64,000 nt of DNA from Galerina marginata (Eukaryota; Basidiomycota; Agaricomycetes; Agaricales; Galerinaceae): NCBI GenBank assembly GCA_023014335.1, contig JAECYW010000007.1, positions 1,550,001 to 1,614,000 of the forward strand, written 5' to 3'. Position numbers and translations under genes: made by a program. The notes beneath the pieces were generated by a model. The model worked only from the letters and a program-made list of their open reading frames with translations. It made no database searches and was not told where the DNA came from. Of this stretch, positions 48,747 to 60,034 are shown in pieces; position 1 is the first letter of the stretch; every line of letters starts with the position of its first letter.

Positions 48747-48973
48747 TTCTAATATCTACTCAGCGAAAATCAGAAGGCTGGCTCAAGAACGACAGAAGCA
48801 AGGACCACACACCTTTGCTGGGGATATATTGGAGAGGTTGTCTACGTCGTTAATGGCTGGCAAAGCTGGCAAGAAACAAAGGACGCTCTAGTTCTATATG
48901 GGTGGCAAAAGTGCCTGTATGTATGCTGTCAATTAGCGCCCAAGAGACGACAAAGGACGACCAGATACTCGCC

Positions 48974-49028
48974 TCTAAAAGGGGGGAAGAAGAAAGATGG
49001 GAGGTGAAGAAGAAAAGCGAAAAAAAGC
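48974..49028 (-). promoter_or_regulatory. CT-rich block upstream of eEF3
   Basis: The minus strand is nearly all C and T here, about 230-280 bases before the eEF3 start. Pyrimidine-rich blocks just ahead of the transcription start are common in strongly expressed fungal genes (known), which fits eEF3. The rest of 48747-49332 shows no gene. Confidence 0.45.
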
Positions 49029-49332
49029 ACTGTCATGCTTATAACTCTCCATTTTCGGAGTTTGAAAAAATTCCTGCATTTGGCCCCGCTATTTTGTGGC
49101 TCCGACGATCAGATCTAGATCAGCGTGACAACAGGGCCTGGCTTACTTTTTAGTGGCGTTCCCGACGGGGCTGCGGGGTACCCCATAGTGCACGGACATC
49201 ATGGAACCCATGTTAATTGTTATCATGAGGAATGTTCTACTCTCGTCTCGTAATACTGCGAAGTCCATCCGCACTCAACGCGCTCAAAATCCCTGCCAGC
49301 GAACCAAGCGACACTCAGAGTCAGACCCCGGT

Positions 49333-52300
49333 TCATTCCTTTACCTCCTGGCTCGCAAAACTAAGTGGAGCGAATGCCTATAGAGCGCATCATGCAGATC
49401 AGTCGGCAGAACAGCCGGTGTGAGATAGGAACGGCAACGTACATAACCTCCTCCCTCAAAGTGCTTGCTGTTCGCTTCGACCCAGTGCAACCGGAGGGCA
49501 TGTAAGAACGCCGATAAGCCCTAGATAAAATAGGCGCAAAGAGAGATGCAATCAGCTTGACTCTTGATGGACAGGTGACAACCCAAAACGCACCTCCATG
49601 ATACACAAGATGCCGACAGTGGCGCCAAACCAAAAGAACACAGTGACGATCAGTGCAACGTATTCCAAAATGGTGGTCGGACCGAGGAATCGTTCAATTG
49701 TCATCGTCCAGAGGACTTCCGAGAGTTGCGCATGTGCGAGGGACAGGGCCCATAAACGGAGGTACGACGCAGTGTGCGAAATACATCCGAGACAAAACTC
49801 GATAGTGTGGATAATTTGGTGAATGACCACCTCACTGAAATCATGATGCTCCTACAGTTCCCGATGTTAATGACGAGGAGCAATGTGATAAGGAAAAAAA
49901 AACTTACTCCTTCTTCGCCTTCTGCCTGCATCATGGCTTGTCCGTTTCCGTCTTCCTCATCTTCCAGAGCAATGCCTGGCGTTTGGGGTGGCATGTCATC
50001 TACACCTCCATCATGTCCAATGGTCATATATCCCTGACCTTGAGTCCGGTGCATCTTCTTGTATTCCAGGTAGGGTTTTGTGAGCAGCAGCCACGGAACG
50101 CAAATTGCCGCCAATAACAATAGGACGACTTGGATCGTGCCCTGACCACGATATAACTGAAGCTCCGGTTCAACCGTCCCTGGCTGCAAGAACATAGAGA
50201 TGAGCATGTTCAGAAGCGACGGCGGTTGGGTCGTGGCCGTAGACCAATCGATCGACCATTTGTAAAGAATGCAAAGGACAAGATAACCGAAAATAGATTG
50301 CAAGAAGATGATTTGCGGAAGGAAATTCGTGTACAAGTCGGAATAACGCTTGAACTGGATGTGATTTGGAACTTGCAAGCACAGTGCAAATGTCATCTAA
50401 CATTCGACGTAAGTTAGAAACGCGGCTCGTCTCACTTCCAGTAAACTTACGTGTATGACCCCAAGGACAATCGACATTTTCATCTTGTATGAATTCGTGA
50501 ACACGAGGGCGTTGTCCGCACCGTGCCAGCCAGGGTCCAAACCAAAAGGGTATCGATGGTCACTGAGGACGCCGGTCACAGCCGACGTTCCATTGGTCTC
50601 TGGGAAAGACCAACCAGAATGCCAGATATGGAGGGTTTTCGAGAAGATGTCGTTGTACATGAGGCCGGTGTAGATCGAAAAGATGCCCATCAACAATATG
50701 ATATAACGACCACTGTTTAATGACGGTTGTTCAGTCAATGTGATAGAGCCAGCGATCCTGAAATGAATGAAACATACAAGAAGAATTGGCCAATAATCTA
50801 ATGGCCCATGAAGCAAAGTTAGAATCAAAAAAAAATACATCATGACTGAAATCACGAACCTCTCCAAGATCGACTTTCGCCAACTTCCTCTCCGCCAATA
50901 TCATGTAAACCGCAGCAAGGAAGATAATCGTTCCGTGTCCAATATCACCAAACATGACCGCAAATAAGAAAGGGAAGGTGATGATGGCAAATAACCCAGG
51001 GTTAACCTCCTGATAAGCCGAGATACCGTAACTGTCCATGATCGTTTGGAAGCCCTCAGTAAACTTATTGGTTCTGTGGAACGTTGGAGGTGTCTTGTGA
51101 GTCGTTAGCTCGTGTAGGATGGGTGGAACACTTGTTCCAGCACCTTCCTAGATCCCAAGTTATTTCCGGTCCAAATAGGGTCAGAATGAAAATACCAACC
51201 GTTGCAGACCTCAAGGCCACTTGAATTTGAGGTATATCCCTTGTGGGTACCCAACCTTCTGCAATCAATGTCTTTCTGCGGACATCATAATTGAACAGGT
51301 TCAGAGTTTCATATATCATCTTCTCCTTCTTGACGACGTCCTGCCAAACACGCAGGCTCTCGCCAATTTTGATTAGCTCGGTACGTCGGTTCAGCCCAGT
51401 ATTGTAGAGGACTGTCTGCAGATCTTCGAGACGGTTCGTGACTTCGCGGAGAGATTCAGAGCGTTTGTCTGCGTTGGGGTCGATGGGATAGAGTGTGGCT
51501 CCCATTGACTCGGCGACCTTGCGAATCTTTGCAAGAAGAGCGTCTCCGTGCGCAAAAATGATGAAAACGTTCTTGCGAACTTCGGAGCCGGTGACGGGAT
51601 CGACGAAGGGCTCTGCGATATCTGTGTGGTTCATGTACAGATTGCCACGGAGGACACGCCAAAGAACGCGCTCGAAAGTTGGCATGCGAGAACGTTCGAT
51701 AGTTCCAGCCACGAATCTGTAATAAAATAGGTAGAAGTTAAAAATGTACCTGGTCCGCAGTAACGGGTAAAAACTGACTCGAGATCGAATTGCACTCCAG
51801 AAGATGGGGCATAACCAGCTTCACGGTCTTCTTGAAGTAGAGGAGTGACGCTGTCATCGAAAGATGAGCGAATATCCGACTGGTGTCCTTGAGCCTTTTG
51901 TGGAATAAACCGTGTTAGCAGAGAGATGCACTCTAACGTAAAAACCAACCTTGTCGAAAAAGACAGCAGTCTCCCGCAAGACGTGCCGGGCTTCAATCAG
52001 CTCCTTGGTCCTGTCGCTCAACTTCTCGTAACTGTCATTCATTTTGGCCAGTCGTTCTTCATGCTCTGCCAGGGTGGTGTCCAGCTCATCAATGGTCTGC
52101 GCAGCACGGGGTCCGACAGTGATCAGAGGAGCTGACTCGTATAGAGGACGAATAGGAACGACATCTTTCTCCTTCGCAATTTGCGCCGAGAAGAAACGGA
52201 CGCGTCTGCCCATCTCGTCGATACGTCGAATTTCACCAACGAAAGAACGTTGAAATGGGTTGACACTTGGGTTCAACTATGACAACGTGCCATGAATATG

Positions 52301-52515
52301 TGAACACTAATGGTGTATATGGTGACTTACATCTTTGAATTGTACATCTCCTAGTTCTCCAAGCTCTGCAACGGTATCATGCGCAACCTCGGTTGGCACG
52401 AAAAGCTGCACCAAGCTCATCTGCTCCGAACCTTTTGAATGCCTTAGACTGTGTCCCTATTCAGCAATGAAGACAGAAAAGACGCACGGAACAAACTGGG
52501 GTATTCGTCCCCCAT
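49333..52515 (-). CDS. VPH1: V-type proton ATPase subunit a
   Basis: Membrane subunit of the vacuolar/Golgi H+-ATPase Vo sector that lines the proton half-channels; 842 aa. Exons (low to high): 49333-49377, 49443-49520, 49594-49851, 49908-50396, 50451-50712, 50778-50797, 50860-51147, 51200-51716, 51779-51894, 51950-52276, 52331-52431, 52488-52515. Seen: [20 protein letters not shown] at the N terminus, a long cytosolic coiled region (to about residue 400), FGDIGHG at the first membrane region, [20 protein letters not shown], then the conserved [19 protein letters not shown] with the essential channel Arg at about 748, and a terminal YAFAPLSF. First exon is 28 nt and exon 50778-50797 only 20 nt. 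Whether it is the vacuolar or Golgi isoform cannot be told. Confidence 0.95.
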
Positions 52516-53207
52516 TATACAATAATAATATGTGGGTTTCTCTCAGTTGCTGCTTTTGCAATGTGAGGTTCAGGTGGGTGGATGAGGAACTGTGCAGGTT
52601 CGTTCACAGAAACAGAATTTGCAGTTGTTTGCTCGTTACACGCGGCTTTTGCCGCTGCATATGTTCCTCAGAGTCCTTGATCTCAACCCCGACTCCTTCT
52701 GCTATTTTCCTCGCCAATTTCTAGGGCCAGTGGTTGGTCAATATTTGGTGGAAGCCGATGAATTCATTTTTCGATCCATTAAAACTTTGCGCTACTCTGC
52801 GGGGCTTACAAGCTGCAACCGTCGACACTTCAAATTTGCATGAGGCTCAGAGCCAGGGTGCCAGTGACGACCCTATGCGCTGTGCCATTGTCTTCTGAAA
52901 TAAATAAATAATCAACTCTGGAATGTGCCGACAGAAAATAAGGAATCGATTTCATTCTTGCTGTGTACACCACTGCCCAAGGAAATAGACATATTGCACC
53001 CAATGCCAGATTTGGACATCGCCACCACAACCACCAATCCGGACTCCGAATCAAAAGAATTAAGAAAGGGCCGAGAGCGTTATTTTATTTTGTATATTTC
53101 TTCATATATATACTACGACTTGTTGATTGGATCTGATCTCTTCCTCTCAACTTTATCTACACTCTGTCCTTGCTCCTGTCCTATCAGCTAGGCTCCGCGC
53201 TCTCTTC
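52516..53207. promoter_or_regulatory. Divergent upstream region of V-ATPase a and the 53208 gene
   Basis: 692 bases between the two start codons. No element recognised with confidence; frames inside are short. Confidence 0.35.
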
Positions 53208-54731
53208 ATGTCTCCTGCCTTAAAATATCGAGGCATCGAAGCCTGGCTCGAAGACAATCATGGAATCGGAATCAATCTCACTGCACCTCCTCTGATAGAT
53301 AAAGAATCGCACACAATTTCGACTGTGGTGCGACTCCAGCCCAAAGCCGTGAGTTTCAACTTTGTTTTCCATATATCATTTCTAAATACGAAATCGACAG
53401 GGATTTACCCTCCACTGGCGGAGGGCAACGGGGCTTGAGCCAATTTCCGCCATCTGTCGGGTTTTTATCCAGAAGGGATTTTTCACTGTTGACACTGCCA
53501 GTGAAGACTTCTGCATTGCAAACCTAACTATGGACAGGAATCGAAGAGTCACGCAATCAAGAGCATCTTCTGGTCACCTGAATCCTCCATACAAGCGCCA
53601 TGGTCTAATACGACTGGGAAGGGAATCTGATTATCCGAGTCATACCCCAAGGCGATCAAACATAGGTCCCGGTAGGTTCTTCCAACTAGCAAGTACCCTT
53701 TATATATATGACTGACCGACAATGGACTAGACTCTGCCAACACAGTTCCTTGCCTGCGCCTTGAAATACGGCGCGTGCGCGGGACGGTATGTACTCCCGA
53801 ATGGGTTATTGGTTACAATGACCTTGAGACCAGTGTGATCGACCTTGACGAAATGGACATCATCGACGACGAAAAGAAGGACATGCTGCCGTTTGTCGCT
53901 TTTGAATTTGAATTTCCGGACCTCCTTGCAGCAGCAGCCCAAGACATGGACAACCAACCGCCCCGTGTCAAGATTGGGACTACTCACCTGAAACATTCGC
54001 TTTCAAAAGTAGGTATCCCTGCAAACGATGGTAAGAGCTAGCTGATTTGACGCTGATCAAAAAAAATTGACCTCGAGAAATATATAGATGTCAATTTAAG
54101 ACCATCTGAAAGTCAGGAAACGTTAGTTGTATCTGCATCGAGTTTTTCACGGGCAGAGGCGAGTTGCTCCGGAGAGACAAGCTCTTCCCGTGCTCCAATT
54201 CTCGTAGATGAATGTGGCAATGAAGGTTATTACCATTGACGTATCATACTTCTTTGCACTCAGCCTTAGTTCTTCGTCCTAAAACAGACCAGAAACCAGC
54301 GAGGCATCCTTCGGAGGACATTGTCGCGGCGTATGCAGGGAAAAGAAAGACGCGTGAATGGGATGACTTTATGAAGACTACTGTGAGTAAAGACAAATTC
54401 CTCGTGCTACACATATTGAAGATTCTCACCTCCCCAAGCTTCTTCGAGATGTAAAGCCCAACATTAAAAGAGAAAGCTCGATTTTAGATACCAATTTGAT
54501 GGTCTGTTGCTCTCCACAAGTTTTTTTCCCCAATGGTGTACTCAATAAAATTATCATCAGGCTGATTATTGCACTGTCGATCAACTAGAGAAAGAGCTAC
54601 ATAAACAGTTAGCGGAAAAAATCAAGGTTTGTTACTTCATTCACTTAGAGGCTCGAAACGACTGAATGACACATCCGCAGACTAAACAAAGTAACATCGA
54701 GGAGCTACGGCGTTTACTTGCATCCGAATGA
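53208..54731 (+). CDS. Uncharacterised protein with C-terminal coiled coil
   Basis: 382 aa. Exons: 53208-53348, 53401-53671, 53731-54030, 54088-54225, 54264-54382, 54439-54501, 54561-54626, 54681-54731, all in phase. N-terminal 170 residues look like a mixed beta domain: LKYRGIEAWLEDN, STVVRLQPKAGFTLHWRR, ICRVFIQKGFFTV, CLRLEIRRVRGTVC and FVAFEFEFPDLL. The layout of short strands around a Trp/Arg core resembles fungal DUF7918-type domains, but I cannot confirm this. A Ser-rich middle follows, then a charged helix at the end (LEKELHKQLAEKI, SNIEELRRLLASE) that should form a coiled coil. Intron 54226-54263 is only 38 nt, unusually short. Confidence 0.72.
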
Positions 54732-54898
54732 CTTGCCTGTCAGACTTAATGTTGACCAAATTATTTTGTGGGATATTTGTTTAACTAGACGCATCTTGTG
54801 CGCCTTACCTATACAATATATATTTTTGGCCCTCATGTTCATCAAATACATGCTTTATAAAATCGGCAAAAAGGAACGAGTAGACTAATTATAAATGC

Positions 54899-56960
54899 TT
54901 AGAAACGTCCTCGTCTTGGGCCATATCTAGCACCGCGATTATATCCACCACCTGCGGCGCCTCCACCGCGTCCCCAATCATCGTTATTACCACCTGGTGC
55001 ACCAGGGTCACGATCTCGACCGAATTCATCCTTCTCTCCGCTTCCATAGGCGTCTGGCGGTGCAGAGGACTGATACGACGAATGCCCATTCTGTCTCGGT
55101 TGCTCAGCAGCGCCAAACCCAGGGATAACGAAATCGTCGGTATCCTGGTGCTCAGCGTAACCTCCGCCTCTCCTGTCAACCGAAGGCCCACTTCCGTCTT
55201 CCTCTTTACCCCACCAAGGGCCTCCTCCCGTTCCACCACCACCACCACCGAAACCCCCGAGCCCAAATCCAGGCACCATGGCATCCTCTTCCTCCTCTTG
55301 TCCTTGCATATCAACAATCTCGGGCGGTTTCTCTCCCCCACCTGAGAACACTGAGGTCACGTCTCCAGGCCGTTCACGGCTCCAGAAACGGGTAGTGTGG
55401 TCATTAGAACCACTGGCAAGGATGTGACCGAAGGGGTGGTAGGCCAGCGACCAGACATTCGAGTCGTGGGCTTGCGAGAGAGTTGCACGGGGAGCTGTGG
55501 CCGTTCGTGATAAGGAGTCGTCGTCAGGTGTTGAGAGGTCCCAGTGCAAGATTGCTCCCTCTGATCCACCAGAAACGAGTAGAGGGTGTACAGGATGCCA
55601 GGCGACAGCTAGTTGCAAGTATTGTCAGTATGAACTCGGTGATAGAAAGACGTGAACATACAGCAGACTTCTTTCTTGTGACCTTTGAGCATGCGGAACT
55701 CTTTCATTGCCCTGATATCGAAAACGCGCACAGTTTGATCGCGAGAGGCGCTGGCAACGAGGTTACCGTTTGGTGACCAAGATAATGCCTGCACTGTATT
55801 TTTATGCTGATGCCTACGAAAAATGAATTGGGATGGAGTGATGACAATATTCAAAGCAACACTTACAGTGTTGATAGCACAGTACCAGTCCGAGGGTCCC
55901 AGAACTTGATTTGATTATCCTTACTACCGGACACCAGGAGACCCTTTGTTGGATGCCATTCTACGCATTTTACATCCCACCCATGACCTGTTATTTGAGA
56001 ATTAAAACGATGAAATCACTTGAAGATAGAATCCTACCTGTCAGCACGCTCTCTACTCTGCTTTCTGCAAACGACCATATCCGTACGCTGGAGTCATCAC
56101 TGGCTGTAGCGAAACGTCGGTCATCTGGACTGAAGCTCAAGCCCCTGATAGCTTCTCGTGATGAAGAACCTTGCCAAGCAGTCAAATTATTCATGTTGGG
56201 TTCAAAGTACTTGATTATTCCGCTCTTGTCTGAAGAAGCAAGATAAGCTCCGGAATGGGTAAAAGTCATCGCGCATATTGCAGTGTCATGTGCTTGAAGG
56301 ATAGTTTCGAAATTGAAGGTAAGGCCATTCCAAAGGGTGAATTCTCCGCTCGTTGAGCCAGTAAGGATACGTCGGGATTCAGGTGTCCACTATAGACCGA
56401 ATTAATGAGCGATGGCTGCAGCAGGAGACGGCTTACCGTTACAACATTCACTGGGCATCGGATTTTGTTCGTCGAGGTATGCACAAACTTGGTACATAAT
56501 GATGTGGATGGATTTTCTGGGTATGCTTTGGGGGGTAGGAGCTAATTGTGACGCGTTCATATCCACATTAATATGGTACGGTTACAGAAACTCACATCAA
56601 TAATGAAAGGCGGACTCGGTCTCATATGAGGAACATAATAAGGATTTGATCGCAGTTTTCGAAGCTGGTTGAAGTTTAGTGAAGTTCTGTACAAGTTTGC
56701 ATATTGCATATTCAACGCACCAAAGCCCACCGTCCCATTCCACCATTGTAATCCACTGTCCGGCGTGGTCGCGTTTTCTTAATTATTTTTCCATCAATCA
56801 TTTGCCGCGCGTTGGCCAGTTCCTGCTCCATTATTTTTCCATCATCTTGCGGTGGAGGTTGCGGCTCTGATAGATACTTTTGTGGTTTCCATTCGAGGTG
56901 TTGAGCAGGTGTCGATTGAGGAATGACATTTCCTGGTAGCAATACAGGCAGGCTGGACAT
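54899..56960 (-). CDS. PFS2: Polyadenylation factor subunit 2 (WDR33 homologue)
   Basis: WD40 subunit of the cleavage and polyadenylation machinery; homologues read the AAUAAA signal in pre-mRNA. 578 aa. Exons (low to high): 54899-55608, 55662-55813, 55867-55987, 56038-56389, 56437-56525, 56592-56664, 56721-56960. Seen: a basic N terminus ([18 protein letters not shown]), [16 protein letters not shown], then seven WD repeats with [86 protein letters not shown] and FWSRERPGD. The C-terminal 150 residues are Gly/Arg/Asp-rich (RGG-like) without fold. The donor at 56591 (GTTTCT) is weak, so exon 56592-56664 may end slightly differently. Divergent from HOS2. Confidence 0.93.
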
Positions 56961-57408
56961 TACTCGTAGTTATAACAAGTGTCGGTCTTCCCAATTATAT
57001 GAAAACGTTTTCACTTCTAACTTGGGATGGAAACTTAAAGCCTTGAGTGTGCTGGAATTTGGTTGGGATGATCAGGAGAGCAACTCGAGCTCAGCACGCC
57101 GGACCGTGTCAAATGCCGTGGGAATACGCTGAGTCAGCAAGAACGATTAGCGCTTCACCTTCAAGCTTGTGTTCAAGTTCTCTCTCTCATTTCCTATTAT
57201 CTCGTTATTTGCCCTTCCGACGAATAACCAAGTGGCTTTCTAAATTCTCAATTACTTCAACATACTGATTGCATTGAAATAGCGTCGCCTCTTCATTGTG
57301 ATCAAGAATTAGCAGTTTCTCATCGCTAAACGAAACTCCAGGGCCTCACAATTTACCTTGGCCCTTACCCAAGGAGTTCACTCCAATACTCGAATCTTCA
57401 TTACCGTC
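56961..57408. promoter_or_regulatory. Divergent promoter region of PFS2 and HOS2
   Basis: 448 bases between start codons of two conserved genes in head-to-head arrangement. No element called. Confidence 0.35.
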
Positions 57409-59344
57409 ATGGTTCGATCTTCTCAGGCGACTACGATGACATTCTCCTCTTCCCCGTATTTCTTCGATCGTGGATCACATGGCACTGCTCAGCCAATTAC
57501 CGAGCGTATTAACGTACAGTAACATTAAACTAATGGTTGATGGAACACTAAAATTCGTATAGCCTCATTCACGACCTATCGTCTCATACTACTTTCCGAA
57601 AGGTGTTGGCGCTCAACATTACGGGGTAAGATGACAAAGCCCATTCAATCCTCAATCGTTGACCTACAACAAAATAGGAAAGGCACCCGATGAAACCTCA
57701 CCGCCTTACTTTAACGAATGCCCTTGTCATGGGCTATGGCTTAGATAAACAAATTCACAACATCTATGACCCAAGGCCCGCTACTCAAGAAGAGCTTGAA
57801 AACTATCATGACCATGATTACATCGAATTTTTATCCAAGTCAGCACCCAACTGTCATTTGTCAGTCTGATTTCTCACAAGGACTATTTCCCATAGAGTAA
57901 CACCACAAAACCAACCAGCTATGAGACAAATGATTGATAACTTCAATTGCGTCGAAGACTGTCCTATCTTTACCGACATGTACGATTTCTGTCGTATGTA
58001 TGCCGGCGGATCATTGGCAGGGGCACGCAAACTCTGCGCTGGAACTACTGACATTGCGATAAACTGGTCTGGTGGCCTCCATCATGCAAAAAGGGGTGAA
58101 GCAAGCGGTTTTTGCTACGTTAATGACATTGTTCTGGCCATTCTAGAGCTTCTCAGGTTCATTTCCTTTGTATATATTAACGGTTCGTATCTAATGGACC
58201 ACCTAGGTATCACCCCCGCGTCCTTTACATTGATATAGACATCCATCATGGCGATGGGGTTGAGCTTGCCTTCTACCAGTCCAACCGTGTCATGACGGTA
58301 TCATTTCACAAATATACCGGCGACTTCTTCCCTGGCACAGGAAAGTTGGACGACAATGGCAGCGGTCCAGGGAAGCACTTCTGCCTGAATGTCCCGCTTC
58401 AGGACGGAATCGATGATGACATGTACCTAACCATCTTCAAAACTGTAATAGACGACACAGTTACTGCCTTCCGACCTACCTCCATTGTTTTGCAGTGTGG
58501 TGCCGATTCTCTTGGTTGTGATCGACTTGGGGCTTTCAACCTTTCGATTGCTGCTCACGGAGAATGCGTGAATTTCGTTAGGAAGTACAACGTTCCTCTT
58601 CTCGTCGTCGGTGGAGGTGGCTATACGATCAAAAATGTTAGTCGGTGTTGGACATACGAAACATCTGTCCTCGTTGGCGCAGAAATACCGGATGAACTGC
58701 CAGCAACGGTATACGACGCCTTTTTCGCAGATTCGCATTGGAAGCTGCACCCCCCATTGACAGGAAAAGTCGACAACCAAAATTCAGCCGCCTCGCTTCA
58801 ACGAATCACAATCAGCATTCGGAATAAACTTCGGTATCTACAAGGAGCGCCGAGTGTCGCCATGCAAGAGATTCCTCCAGACCTCCAAGGGCTGCTTGCT
58901 AACGAGAATAGGACAGCCGAGGAGAAAGACGAGGAGAGGGGCACCGGCCAGGCTGGAGAGAGACGATTGGGCCGCTCGATTACGAGGAACGAGTACTACG
59001 GTGGGGATAACGATGTTGATCAGGAGTCTTCAACTCCAACTGCCCGCGGCCGAGGTACAACCACAACACGGAGAGCGAGAGGTGGTCGACGGGGAAGAGG
59101 ACGAGGAAGAGGACGAGGAGCCGCAGCTACTGCGCCACCTACCCCAGTTCCTGCCACGGTCGAAGACAATGATGACGCTCCCGAGCCCAGTCCAGCCCCG
59201 GTTAAGAGAGGAAGGGGGAGGGGAAGAGGCAGAGGTCGTGGTCGTGGTCGGCCTCCCAAAGAAAAAGAAAGGGAAGAGGAGCCGAGCACACCACAAACAG
59301 AGTCTTCGACACCGGCTACGGTGGAGATTGATGTTGATAGATAG
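57409..59344 (+). CDS. HOS2: Class I histone deacetylase, Hos2/HDAC3 type
   Basis: Zinc-dependent lysine deacetylase, expected in a Set3C/SMRT-like complex; 575 aa. Exons: 57409-57513, 57563-57625, 57678-57838, 57896-58156, 58207-59344. Seen: [49 protein letters not shown], catalytic [31 protein letters not shown] (zinc Asp and His), [13 protein letters not shown] and [16 protein letters not shown] with the final Tyr. The match to yeast Hos2 is closer than to Rpd3 in the N terminus and in RYLQGAPSV. The C-terminal extension of about 185 residues is unlike yeast: it carries [14 protein letters not shown] and [22 protein letters not shown] and AT-hook-like runs that may bind DNA or RNA. Confidence 0.95.
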
Positions 59345-60034
59345 GTAGATTTGTTGTCTATTAAATGATATAGTCTGGTTATAAAGATTGCGAGGTCTAG
59401 GTGGTGTTAATGCTTAATTTAATGATAAATCTCGCAGGGATAGAAAGCAGAGCCGACCTAACTCGTTTTGACGGTATGTATTTGGACCAAAATGATCAAG
59501 AGATATCAATGAAACTGTTCTGATAAGCACTGGAATAGAGAAAACTGGGGTTACCAACCGCGCTTTATACTTTTGACTGTTGTTGCGTCCCTAGCAGTAA
59601 GTAGCCTTGGGTTGTTCGATGGGTGGGCTACCCGAACGGTCTCATTCGGGGCATCCCCAGGTGTTGGTGATATGAAATGTGTTTTTGCTGGTACAACTTG
59701 ATACCGGTTTGAGCGTTTCGGTAGGAACTCTATGACATCACTTTCCCACCTGCGTTACTCACAGCACTCGGCTTCCGGCCCGTGCCAGTTGGTCCTTTCC
59801 AACCAATGTTGAACCCTATTCCGCAGTGGCGATTTACCCAACCCTCGACTAAGCCATACGATTGTGGTATAAGCAAAGGAAAGACAAAAGTCCTTCAAGT
59901 TGACAGTTAGCTTCGGAGATGTCGGTCAAGTCACATCATTCACAGCATCCAACTTCGTCTTCCTTTCTTCCCCATCTACTCCTGGATCTCGCCTTCAAAC
60001 CGACTTAAATATCCCGACCTTTTCCAATAGCATT
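59345..60034. other. Intergenic, no gene seen
   Basis: Between two plus-strand genes. The frame from 59900 runs into the MYND gene but lacks an earlier ATG. Confidence 0.4.
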
